A stretch of 16,898 nucleotides of DNA from an uncultured Collinsella sp. (GTDB taxonomy: Bacteria; Actinomycetota; Coriobacteriia; Coriobacteriales; Coriobacteriaceae): NCBI GenBank assembly GCA_900544755.1, contig UQWQ01000049.1, positions 1 through 16,898 of the forward strand, given 5' to 3'. The position numbers were made by a program, and so were the translations under genes. Positions 7,058 through 14,366 of this stretch are shown here, in pieces. The notes under the pieces are model-generated. The model did not search any database and was not told the origin of the DNA. It saw only the letters and a list, made by a program, of their open reading frames with translations. Position 1 is the first letter of the stretch. Every line of letters starts with the position of its first letter.

Positions 7058-8335
7058 CTAATCGAGTCCGGAGAACGAGGGGTACGCGCTCTCGCCGTGC
7101 TGACTCGCATCCAGGCCCAGTGCCTCGTCGGCCTCGTCCACGCGCAGGCTACCGTGGAACAGCGCCTTGACCACCGCGGCGATCACCAAGTCGAGCATCA
7201 GCACAATAACGACCGTCACCACAATGCCCAGAACCTGCGAGACAAGCAGCGACACGTCGCCCGTGTAGAACAGGCCGCCCTTACCGGTCCACGAGAGCTC
7301 CGGCACGCAGAACAGGCCCGTGAGCACACCGCCCAAGATGCCGCCGATACCGTGGCAACCGAACGCGTCGAGCGCATCGTCGTAGCCGAACTTGGTCTTA
7401 AGATGGCTGATGGCCAGGTAGCAGACGGGCGATACGATCAGGCCCATAACCAGCGCCGCCCACGGCTCGACAAAGCCCGCGCCCGGCGTGACCACCACAA
7501 GGCCCGCGACCAGACCGGTGCTGGCACCCACCAGCGTGGGGCGACCGGTGTGCACGCGCTCGACGGCAAGCCATGAGACCATGCCCGCCGCGCTGGCCGT
7601 CACGGTGTTGAGGATGGCGAGCGCCGCCACGGCGTCGGCCTTAAACTCGCTGCCGCCGTTAAATCCAAACCAGCCAAACCAAAGCAGGCCGGCGCCCAGT
7701 GCTACAAACGGCACGTTATGCGGACGATAGCTCACCATGCCAAAGCCGCGACGACGGCCGAGCATTAAGCAGAGAATCAGGCCCGTAAGACCGGACGAAA
7801 TGTGCACCACGTCGCCGCCGGCAAAGTCGAGCGCTCCGATGATGTCGCCGATAAAGGAGCCATCGCCGCCCCAAACCATGTGGGCGAGCGGCGCGTAAAC
7901 CACGAGCAGCCAAATGCCCAGGAAAGCCGTCATGACACCAAACTTAACGCGGCCGGCCAGGCTGCCCGTGACGATAGCGGCGGTGATCATGGCAAACGCC
8001 ATCTGGAAGGCGATGTTGATGATCTGAGGATAGACGGCACCGTCCGCGGCATTGCCCTCGGCCGCCTGCAGCACCTGGTTGAGCACCGGTAGGCACAGCA
8101 ACTGGTCAAGGCCTCCAATAAACGGACTGGAGCCGTCGCCGCCGTAGGCCAGCGACCAGCCGGCAACAATCCACAGCACACCAACTAGGCCAATGGCGCC
8201 AAAGCACATAAGCATGGTGTTGATGACATTTTTGCGCCTGGACAGGCCTCCATAGAAAAACGCCAGCCCCGGTGTCATTAAAAACACGAGCATGGTGCAG
8301 ATGAGCATAAACGTTGTCGATCCCGTATCGTACAT
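7058..8335 (-). CDS. amt: ammonium transporter, Amt family
   Basis: This 425-residue integral membrane channel of the Amt/MEP/Rh family carries ammonium or ammonia into the cell. The twin pore histidines are His178 in GGDVVHISSG and His328 in FGCHGIGGILGG. The conserved Asp170 in GALDFAGG and the signature RPHNVPFVALGAGLLWFGWFGFN (204-226) are also present. The start is MYDTGSTTFMLIC at 8335, preceded by AAGGGG six bases upstream; an upstream ATG at 8392 would add 19 polar residues and is less likely. No PII gene (glnK) lies next to it, unlike many amt loci. The 198-base upstream gap (8336-8533) must hold its promoter, but I could not find a convincing -35/-10 pair there. The stop is followed after five bases by the structured repeat that separates it from yjiM. 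Confidence 0.94.
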   Translation of the reverse strand: MYDTGSTTFMLICTMLVFLMTPGLAFFYGGLSRRKNVINTMLMCFGAIGLVGVLWIVAGWSLAYGGDGSSPFIGGLDQLLCLPVLNQVLQAAEGNAADGAVYPQIINIAFQMAFAMITAAIVTGSLAGRVKFGVMTAFLGIWLLVVYAPLAHMVWGGDGSFIGDIIGALDFAGGDVVHISSGLTGLILCLMLGRRRGFGMVSYRPHNVPFVALGAGLLWFGWFGFNGGSEFKADAVAALAILNTVTASAAGMVSWLAVERVHTGRPTLVGASTGLVAGLVVVTPGAGFVEPWAALVMGLIVSPVCYLAISHLKTKFGYDDALDAFGCHGIGGILGGVLTGLFCVPELSWTGKGGLFYTGDVSLLVSQVLGIVVTVVIVLMLDLVIAAVVKALFHGSLRVDEADEALGLDASQHGESAYPSFSGLD

Positions 8336-8533
8336 TCGCTCCCCCTTGGTCGCATGAACGTTGTCGGCGCCCATAGTGCGGCCGAGGGCCAACTGGTGTA
8401 GACCAGATACGGCGTTGTTAAACGCTGCGTTGTCGAATGGAAACGGTGCCGCAATCTTGGAAACGGCACGGCAACGGGCGCGAAACGAACGGGAAATACG
8501 CGAGCAAGGAAGCCGTGAGCGCGCCCGTCCCGG

Positions 8534-9544
8534 CTAGCGGCGGAACAGCTCGCGGGCTCGGTCGCGGAGGCCGGTAGCTCGGATGACGCCCTCGTAGCGA
8601 TTGATGCGCAGACGCGGGAAGGCGTTAAAGAAGCGCAGGTCGCGACGGCTGAGCGAAACGCTCGGCACCGGACGGCTCATGCGCTTGCCGGCAAGGCGAC
8701 GACTGAGTGACGGACGCGGCATGCTCGGCGCGGCATCGGCCACGCGGCGGGCAGCGAGTGCCAGGCCGCGAGCACCATCCGCGATAAACGTCGGCATCGA
8801 AGCCTTCTCGCGCAGGGCATCGAGCGCCGCGTCGCCCAGCTCGGCCAGCCAAGCGTTAACGGCGCGACCGCGGATATGCGTCTGCGCCACCGAGTCGATC
8901 GCCGAATCGGGAATACGTTCGAGCATAGAGTCGGAGGCGTCGGCGAGCGACTCATTGATGCGGTCGGCAAGGTCGGCCCGGACGCGCTCCAGCTGATCAG
9001 ACAGACGCCGCCAGCTCGCCAACGAGCACACCGCGTCGACCATCATCGCGACCGCGACGATAAAGGCGGACAGCCGCACAATCAGCACCGGCAGATGGGC
9101 AAGCAGGCCCAACACCGCCGGCTCCAGCACGCGACAAATGCACAACGCACCCAAGCCAAACGCGCAGGCCCAGTACAAACAGATGCGTCCGTGCAGGTTA
9201 AACGGCAGATGCGAGTAATCCCAAAACCGGGCACCCGTCGTTTTTTCCAACAGCACGCCCACGCTATATTCGATCAAGCTGCATACGAGCGCGGCAGCGA
9301 CAAACTGGCTCGAGGCATCCGGAATCCCGCGCAACAGCAGCCAGCAGGCAATGCCGCCCGCGCCATAGATGGGGAAGCACGGCCCCAGCAAAAAGCCAAA
9401 TCGTCCGTGGTTGAGCATGGCGCAGACTGTCGACTCCCACACCCAGCCGCAAAAACCGTAGAAGGCAAACGAGAGCACCAGCGCCGAGAGCGGACAGGCG
9501 GCAAGCGTCGCGCCGTCAAATGCCATGTCGATCGCGGTCCCCAC
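8534..9544 (-). CDS. putative CmpB-type (ABC transporter type IV) membrane protein
   Basis: The N-terminal half of this 336-residue protein is a multi-pass membrane domain (segments at about 18-38, 50-72, 80-100, 120-138 and 150-172). It contains the pattern SFAFYGFCGWVWESTVCAMLNHGRFGFLLGP and LEKTTGARFWDYSHLPFNLHGRICLYW, typical of PF06541, a putative ABC-transporter permease family of unproven function. Residues 180-336 are a basic, alpha-helical, arginine-rich cytoplasmic tail without a recognised domain. I chose the GTG at 9544, which has AGGAGAGGG upstream; the first ATG (9526) has no good ribosome-binding site. It starts 3 bases after the HD-domain gene stops, so the two are surely co-transcribed. 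No ATPase gene is nearby, so 'transporter' should be read with caution. Confidence 0.78.
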   Translation of the reverse strand: MGTAIDMAFDGATLAACPLSALVLSFAFYGFCGWVWESTVCAMLNHGRFGFLLGPCFPIYGAGGIACWLLLRGIPDASSQFVAAALVCSLIEYSVGVLLEKTTGARFWDYSHLPFNLHGRICLYWACAFGLGALCICRVLEPAVLGLLAHLPVLIVRLSAFIVAVAMMVDAVCSLASWRRLSDQLERVRADLADRINESLADASDSMLERIPDSAIDSVAQTHIRGRAVNAWLAELGDAALDALREKASMPTFIADGARGLALAARRVADAAPSMPRPSLSRRLAGKRMSRPVPSVSLSRRDLRFFNAFPRLRINRYEGVIRATGLRDRARELFRR

Positions 9545-9547
9545 CGT

Positions 9548-10105
9548 CTACCCTCTCCTCTTTTCGCTCGAATCTTTGCTCGAGCCGTCACTCGAGCCCT
9601 CGTTCAAATCGTTCGCGCCGCCTTTGCGCGGCAGACGGCCGGCGACCGTCTCGCACAGAGCGCACCATTTATCGGCCAGGCACACAATCCATGCCTCGCG
9701 ACACGTCGGTGGAACCGGTACCAGCGGAAACATATGGCGCACGATGATATTCCGCTCGCGCGGCGTCAGCTCAAAATCTTCCTCGGCACGCGCCAGGGCA
9801 AAAAATGGATGCCGAAATCCGTGCAGTCGATGGCTCGGATCGGGGTCGTGCCAATCATATAGAAAATAATCGTGCAGCAGGGCCCCGCGCAACAGCGAGG
9901 CACGGTCGACCGAAATGCCAGCACGGCCCAAGCACTCGGCAAAGGACAGGCTCGCCCGCGCCACCGAAATCACATGCGCATACACCGTCACGTCGCCATG
10001 CTGGATAAACTCGTGCGTCAGGTCCAAGCGGCCCGCCTGGGCCAGCTGACGGGCGGCATCGTCGACCTCGTGCGCGATTTTCTCGGCACGAACGGCATCA
10101 GACAT
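9548..10105 (-). CDS. HD-domain protein, putative metal-dependent phosphohydrolase
   Basis: This 185-residue soluble protein has HD-superfamily residues: His44 in VYAHVISVA, His78-Asp79 in RGALLHDYFLYDW, additional histidines in HRLHGFRHP and VRHMFPL, and Asp145 in CLADK. The string LLHDYFLYDWHDPDPSHRLHGFRHP marks a widespread bacterial HD subfamily of unknown substrate. The C-terminal 25 residues are a low-complexity Ser/Asp/Lys tail. The ATG at 10105 has AAGGAGG upstream; a longer frame to 10150 lacks support. It is the first gene of a two-gene operon with the CmpB-type membrane protein and is divergent from the DXS-like gene. Nucleotide or phosphoester hydrolysis is expected from the family, but the target is not known. 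Confidence 0.82.
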   Translation of the reverse strand: MSDAVRAEKIAHEVDDAARQLAQAGRLDLTHEFIQHGDVTVYAHVISVARASLSFAECLGRAGISVDRASLLRGALLHDYFLYDWHDPDPSHRLHGFRHPFFALARAEEDFELTPRERNIIVRHMFPLVPVPPTCREAWIVCLADKWCALCETVAGRLPRKGGANDLNEGSSDGSSKDSSEKRRG

Positions 10106-10283
10106 GCTGCCTCCTTCCAGCGGCTCACGGCGGCATGCCACGGCCTGCACGCATTGAATAAAATCATCATCGAATCTACCAGTATGGCATCAGACAAAAC
10201 GTTTTGCCCCGCCAGTTGGCGAATTACCGCGCCGCCGTCACATATCAAACGCCAAAATGTGCGAGACTGTTTTGTGCAATTGT

Positions 10284-10304
10284 GCCGGCCGAGGGAGCGC
10301 CGGC
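10284..10304 (+). other. leader hairpin upstream of the DXS-like gene
   Basis: GCCGGC and GCCGGC flank a 9-base loop, 30 bases before the start codon in the 228-base gap between the divergent HD and DXS-like genes. No T-run follows, so it is not a terminator. I see no clear promoter pair and no TPP riboswitch in the gap. Confidence 0.4.
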
Positions 10305-10333
10305 GCTCGATTCGCATGGAGTAACCAACAACG

Positions 10334-12115
10334 ATGCTGCTTACGCAAACGACAACGCCCGAGGACGTCAAGGCTCTCGACCGCGCCGAGCTTCCGCTGC
10401 TCTGCGGCGAGATCCGTCAGGCAATCCTCGAAAGCTCCGCCGCTGTCGGCGGGCACGTTGCCCCCAACCTGGGCGTCGTTGAGCTTACGGTTGCGCTTCA
10501 TCGCGTGTTTAACTCCCCCATCGACAAGATTGTCTTTGACGTTTCGCACCAGACCTACGCCCACAAGGCGCTGACGGGGCGCGCGTACACTTATATCGAT
10601 CCGGAGCGTTATGGTGAGGCTTCTGGCTTTGCCAATCCCGACGAGTCCGAGCACGACTTGTTTGCCATGGGCCATACCTCCACGTCGGTGAGCCTGGGCT
10701 GCGGCCTGGCACACGCTCGTGACCTGGCGGGCGATACGTACAACGTCATTACCATCATTGGCGACGGCTCGCTTTCGGGCGGCTTGGCGTTTGAGGGCCT
10801 CGACAATGCCGCCGAACTCGACAGCAACTTGATCATCATCGTCAACGATAACGACCAGTCCATCGCCGAAAACCATGGCGGCCTGTATCGCAATCTGGCC
10901 GAGCTGCGCGCCAGTAACGGCACCTGTGAGCGCAACGTTTTCCGCGCGATGGGGCTCGACTACCGCTATCTGGACGCCGGCAACGATGTGTTGGCCCTCG
11001 TCGACGCGCTGCAGGAGCTGCGCGATATCGATCACCCCATCGTGCTGCACGTCTCGACCGCCAAGGGCAAGGGCTTTGAGCCAGCCCAGAGCGACCCCGA
11101 GCGCTGGCACCACGTGGGTCCGTTTGACATGGCGACTGGGCGCAAGCTCTGCCCGGGCCATCCGAGCGAGCCTGCGCCGCGCACCTATGCCGACATTACG
11201 GGCGAGGCGCTCAGCGCCGCCATCGAGCGCGATTCGCAGGTCGTGGGCATCACGGCCGCCACGCCCTACATCATGGGCTTTACACCCGAGCTTCGCGCTG
11301 CCGCCGGCAAACAGTTCGTCGATGTGGGCATTGCCGAGGAGCACGCCGTGACCTTTGCCACCGCGCTTGCGCGCTCGGGCGCCAAGCCGGTCTTTGGTGT
11401 GTACGGCACGTTTTTGCAGCGCGCCTACGACGAGCTATGGCACGACCTGTGCCTCAACGACGCCCCGGCGACCATTTTGGTGTTTGGTGCGTCGATCTTT
11501 GGCACCACGTCCGAGACGCATCTTTCGTTCTTTGATATTTCCATGCTGGGCGCTCTCCCCAACATGCGCTACCTGGCGCCGGCCTGCATGGAGGAATACC
11601 TGTCCATGCTGAGCTGGTCGCTCGATCACCGCGAGCATCCCGTGGCGATTCGCGTGCCGGGCATTGGCTTGGTAAGCCGCCCCGACTTGGCGCCTGCCGA
11701 GGACGCCGATTACGGCGCCGTTCATTACAACGTGGTGCGCCAGGGTCGCGACGTGGCCGTGCTCGCGCTTGGCGATTTCTTTGAGTTGGGCGAGCGCGTG
11801 GCAAACCGCTTGGCTGCCGAGTACGGCATCGAGGCCACGCTCGTCAACCCGCGCTATGCAACTGAGCTCGACCGTGAGTTCCTCGACAGCCTTGCCGCCG
11901 AGCATCGCGTTGTCGTCACTCTCGAGGACGGCATCTTGGACGGTTGCTGGGGCGAGCGTGTCGCGTGCTACTTGGCCTGCACGCCCGTGCGCACGCGCAC
12001 CTTCGGCATCGCCAAGGGCTTCCCCGACCGCTACGACCCCAAAGAGTTGCTCGCTCAGAACGGCATGACGGTCGAGAACATGGCCGCCGAAGCCGTAAGG
12101 CTACTCAACGAGTAA
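10334..12115 (+). CDS. 1-deoxy-D-xylulose-5-phosphate synthase-like thiamine diphosphate enzyme
   Basis: This 593-residue transketolase-fold protein is closest to DXS, which joins pyruvate and glyceraldehyde 3-phosphate in the MEP isoprenoid pathway. The ThDP/Mg site is GDGSLSGG at 143-150 with NDN at 171-173. Conserved DXS positions are His41, the catalytic Glu335 in GIAEEHA, Tyr357 and Arg363 in VYGTFLQRAYD, and His396. Three residues expected in E. coli DXS are replaced at a constant numbering offset of 35: Arg420 by Gly385, Asp427 by Thr392, Arg478 by Gly443. The motif SHQTYAHK replaces GHQAYPHK. It is also shorter than the usual 620-640 residues. It may be the short DXS-like subgroup seen in gut anaerobes or an enzyme with another acceptor. 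GGAG lies 12 bases before the ATG, a long spacing. A strong terminator follows. Confidence 0.8.
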   Translation: MLLTQTTTPEDVKALDRAELPLLCGEIRQAILESSAAVGGHVAPNLGVVELTVALHRVFNSPIDKIVFDVSHQTYAHKALTGRAYTYIDPERYGEASGFANPDESEHDLFAMGHTSTSVSLGCGLAHARDLAGDTYNVITIIGDGSLSGGLAFEGLDNAAELDSNLIIIVNDNDQSIAENHGGLYRNLAELRASNGTCERNVFRAMGLDYRYLDAGNDVLALVDALQELRDIDHPIVLHVSTAKGKGFEPAQSDPERWHHVGPFDMATGRKLCPGHPSEPAPRTYADITGEALSAAIERDSQVVGITAATPYIMGFTPELRAAAGKQFVDVGIAEEHAVTFATALARSGAKPVFGVYGTFLQRAYDELWHDLCLNDAPATILVFGASIFGTTSETHLSFFDISMLGALPNMRYLAPACMEEYLSMLSWSLDHREHPVAIRVPGIGLVSRPDLAPAEDADYGAVHYNVVRQGRDVAVLALGDFFELGERVANRLAAEYGIEATLVNPRYATELDREFLDSLAAEHRVVVTLEDGILDGCWGERVACYLACTPVRTRTFGIAKGFPDRYDPKELLAQNGMTVENMAAEAVRLLNE

Positions 12116-12116
12116 G

Positions 12117-12159
12117 AAAACCTCCGCAAGGAAAGCACCCCTGCGGAGGTTTTTATTTT
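12117..12159 (+). terminator. rho-independent terminator of the DXS-like gene
   Basis: AAAACCTCCGCA (12117-12128) pairs perfectly with TGCGGAGGTTTT (12142-12153) across a 13-base loop and continues into TTTTTATTTT. It begins right at the stop codon region of the upstream gene. Confidence 0.95.
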
Positions 12160-12172
12160 CGCGGCGCGATTA

Positions 12173-12388
12173 TCTCAATCTGTAACATCTAGGGCCCGAA
12201 TTCCCGTCTAACTGTTACAGATCTAGACAAACCGTCTTTGCCCCTGACCTTTGTCTCAATCTGTAACAGATAGAGACCTTTTGGCCGTCTAACTGTTACA
12301 GATCGAGACATTCGAATTCCCCTGAAGAGAAAATCTCAATCTGTAACAGTTACTCGGCAAAAATGGCTGCAGATGTTACAGATCGAGA
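12173..12388. repeat. array of six 15-bp boxes, alternating orientation, regular spacing
   Basis: The box TCTCAATCTGTAACA occurs at 12173-12187, 12254-12268 and 12334-12348. Its near-inverse TGTTACAGATCKAGA occurs at 12213-12227, 12294-12308 and 12374-12388. Gaps are 25, 26, 25, 25 and 25 bases, so the array repeats with a period of 80-81 bp. Every box contains a small dyad close to CTGTWACAG; the second forward box extends to a 25-base imperfect palindrome bounded by GTCTC and GAGAC. Gap sequences are mostly unlike each other, except CCGTCTAAC before the first two inverted boxes and a shared CGAATTCCC. No coding sequence covers it. It may be a cluster of operator or partition sites, or a family of hairpin-forming repeats. 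It is not a normal CRISPR array because orientation alternates. Confidence 0.88.
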
Positions 12389-12423
12389 CATAACAGCAAG
12401 GCATGCCGCTGCATCTGCAAGAA

Positions 12424-12456
12424 CCACCACAAAGGTGCCTGTCCCTTTATGGTAGG
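12424..12456. repeat. REP-like imperfect palindrome with GGTGCCTGTCCC core
   Basis: CCACCACAAAG pairs with CTTTATGGTAGG, with mismatches, around GTGCCTGTCC. The GGGACAGGCACC-type core flanked by A/T runs and a ccaccac arm looks like REP elements I recall from several bacterial groups, including Coriobacteriia. The right arm is decayed, so this is probably a degenerate copy. Confidence 0.5.
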
Positions 12457-12499
12457 TAGAATAACCCATAAGGTAAGTATGTTTCTGAGTTATTTCGTG

Positions 12500-12529
12500 T
12501 TGACCCATTTGAGCGCGATAGGGTATAAC
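12500..12529 (+). promoter_or_regulatory. sigma70-type promoter of the glutamate ABC transporter operon
   Basis: TTGACC (12500-12505) and TATAAC (12524-12529) are 18 bases apart, 44 bases before the start codon of the binding-protein gene. The array of inverted boxes ends 111 bases upstream of the -35. Confidence 0.65.
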
Positions 12530-12572
12530 TCTACTCAACCGCTAGGGATTTTATTGAGAAAGGTGTTCTACC

Positions 12573-13568
12573 ATGAGCAAGAACCTCTCCCAGCAGGTCG
12601 TTCTCGACCGCCGCGGCTTCGTTGCCGCCACCTTCGCAACCGTCGCCGGCCTTGGTCTTGCCGGCTGCTCCGACACCAGCGCCGAGGCCGACAAGGGTTC
12701 CGCCGCCGGCTCCTCCAAGAGCTCCGAAGATACCGAGGCTTCCACCATACTCGATGCCAAGGCATTCGACAAACTCGTCGACAACGGCCCCAAGGCCGAT
12801 GACGACGCCATCGCCGCCAGCACCTGGGCCACGGCCGTCAAGGACGCCGGTGTCTTTAAGATCGGTGGCGTTCAGACCTCCACACTTTTCTCCCTCCTCA
12901 ACGAGAAAGACGGTCAGACCCGCGGCTTCGACGCCGGTATCGCACAGCTCCTGTCCAACTACATTCTGGGCGAGAACAAGGTCGAGATCACCCAGGTGAC
13001 CTCGGACACGCGCGAGTCCGTCCTGCAGAACGGCCAGGTCGACGCTGTCTTTGCCACCTACACCATCACTGACGAGCGCAAGAAGCTCGTCTCCTTCGCC
13101 GGCCCCTACTACTACACCCAGCAGGCCATCCTGGTGCTCGCCGATAACGACGACATCAAGAGCGTCGACGACCTGGCCGACAAGAACGTCGCCGTCCAGT
13201 CCGGCTCCAACGGCCCCGCCATCCTGGAGGAGTTCGCTCCCAAGGCCAGCCAACAGGAGTTCAAGACCGACGAGGAGGCCCGCCAGGCACTCCAGCAGGG
13301 TCGTGTTGACGCCTACGTCATCGACAACAACATGCAGCAAAGCGCCCTGGTCCGCGAGCCCGGCAAGTACAAGATTGCCGGCAAGCCCTTCGGCAGCAAG
13401 GAGCCCTATGGCATCGGCCTGCCGCTCGATTCCGACGGCGTCGCCTTTGTCAACGACTTCCTTAAGAAGATCGAGGACGACGGCACCTGGACTGAGCTGT
13501 GGCAGATCTGCATCGGCGACCGTACGGGCGACACCAATGTTCCCGAGCTGCCCGAGATCGGCGCCTAG
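12573..13568 (+). CDS. gluB: glutamate-type amino acid ABC transporter, substrate-binding lipoprotein (GluB-like)
   Basis: This 331-residue periplasmic-binding-protein-fold protein (SBP_bac_3 family) captures a polar amino acid outside the membrane and delivers it to the permease. The N-terminus is a lipoprotein signal with a twin-arginine motif, DRRGFVAATF at 12-21, and lipobox LAGC with the lipidated Cys32. A Ser/Ala/Glu-rich linker (33-55) follows, then the binding domain, with family motifs FDAGIAQLLSNYILG, RESVLQNGQVDAVFATYTITDERKKLVSFAGPYYYTQQ and a DAYVIDNN segment. Glutamate is the likely ligand because the whole cassette resembles corynebacterial GluABCD, above all the ATPase; aspartate or glutamine cannot be excluded. 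The ATG has AAAGGTG upstream. The next gene is 138 bases away behind a hairpin that could lower expression of the permeases relative to this protein. Confidence 0.88.
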   Translation: MSKNLSQQVVLDRRGFVAATFATVAGLGLAGCSDTSAEADKGSAAGSSKSSEDTEASTILDAKAFDKLVDNGPKADDDAIAASTWATAVKDAGVFKIGGVQTSTLFSLLNEKDGQTRGFDAGIAQLLSNYILGENKVEITQVTSDTRESVLQNGQVDAVFATYTITDERKKLVSFAGPYYYTQQAILVLADNDDIKSVDDLADKNVAVQSGSNGPAILEEFAPKASQQEFKTDEEARQALQQGRVDAYVIDNNMQQSALVREPGKYKIAGKPFGSKEPYGIGLPLDSDGVAFVNDFLKKIEDDGTWTELWQICIGDRTGDTNVPELPEIGA

Positions 13569-13656
13569 GTAATACGCCTAGTAACGGCCGCTACGAAACC
13601 ATACGGAAACGCACGATGCGCTTTATTGCGCTAAACTGTTTCCTCACTGAGTTGTC

Positions 13657-13689
13657 GGGGCTTCCGTACACACGGGAGCCCCTTTCCTT
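13657..13689 (+). terminator. intercistronic hairpin/attenuator between the binding-protein and permease genes
   Basis: GGGGCTTCCGT (13657-13667) pairs with ACGGGAGCCCC (13672-13682), 11 bp with one G-T pair and a 4-base loop, followed by TTTCCTT. The broken T-run suggests partial termination or 3'-end protection of the upstream message, a common way to make more binding protein than permease. Confidence 0.65.
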
Positions 13690-13706
13690 ATCGGCGGGAG
13701 GTCCGC

Positions 13707-14366
13707 ATGAGTCTCTCCGAGCTCTGGTCGCTCTATGGCCAGAACTATATCGACGCCCTGCTAGCAACCTGGGGCATGACGCTTGAGTCGTTTGCCATCG
13801 CCATGGTACTGGCTGTCGCTGTCACCGTGATGCGCGTGTCGCCGCTCAAGCCGCTGCGCGTCTTTGGCGACCTGTATGTCCAGGTCTTCCGTAACATCCC
13901 CGGCATCGCGCTACTCATCATCGTCGTCTATGCGCTGCCGCCGCTCAAGGTCGTCCTGCCCTACCGCACCTGCGTCATCGTCGCCACAGTGCTCTTGGGT
14001 TCTGCCTTTGGCTCCGAGAACTTTATGAGCGGCATCAACACCGTCGGTGTCGGCCAGGTGGAAGCCGCCCGCTCGCTGGGCATGAGCTTCAGCCGTATCC
14101 TCGCCAAGATCGTGATTCCGCAGGCGCTGCGCTCGAGCGTGCTGCCCATGACCAACCTCTTTATCGCCGTCATGCTCACCACCGCGCTCGGCAGTCAGGT
14201 ACCGCTTAAACCGCAGGAGCTCACCGGCGTGGTGAGCTACATCAACACGCGCTCGCTCGGCGGCGTCGCCGCGTTCTTTATCTCGGCGCTCGGCTACCTG
14301 GGCACGGCCTTTGTGGTGAGCCACATTGGCAACTACATCGATAAGAAGGTGAGGATCCTCCGATGA
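13707..14366 (+). CDS. gluC: glutamate-type ABC transporter permease 1 (GluC-like)
   Basis: This 219-residue HisM/GlnP-type membrane subunit forms half of the translocation pore. Hydrophobic segments lie at about 20-42, 65-82, 88-105, 145-160 and 188-207. The EAA loop that contacts the ATPase is VEAARSLGMSFSRILAKIVIPQALR at 118-142. An upstream motif VQVFRNIPGIALLI matches the family's FRGTP-type segment. The ATG has GGGAGGT upstream. The last codons overlap the start of the next permease by ATGA (14363-14366), which implies translational coupling and equal amounts of the two subunits. Confidence 0.87.
   Translation: MSLSELWSLYGQNYIDALLATWGMTLESFAIAMVLAVAVTVMRVSPLKPLRVFGDLYVQVFRNIPGIALLIIVVYALPPLKVVLPYRTCVIVATVLLGSAFGSENFMSGINTVGVGQVEAARSLGMSFSRILAKIVIPQALRSSVLPMTNLFIAVMLTTALGSQVPLKPQELTGVVSYINTRSLGGVAAFFISALGYLGTAFVVSHIGNYIDKKVRILR

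Noticed and set aside
10106..10333. TPP riboswitch or other riboswitch upstream of the DXS-like gene
   Set aside because: I found no thi-box-like conserved strings; only a simple GC hairpin is present.
10238..11344. Long minus-strand open frame opposite the DXS-like gene
   Set aside because: It is low-complexity and antisense to a strongly conserved enzyme, with no credible ribosome-binding site.
12173..12388. CRISPR array
   Set aside because: Box length and spacing are CRISPR-like, but orientation alternates, boxes are only 15 bp, two gaps share sequence, and no cas gene is in the window.
12350..12538. 62-codon minus-strand open frame over the REP-like region
   Set aside because: It is built from repeat and promoter sequence, has no family signal, and lacks a good start site.
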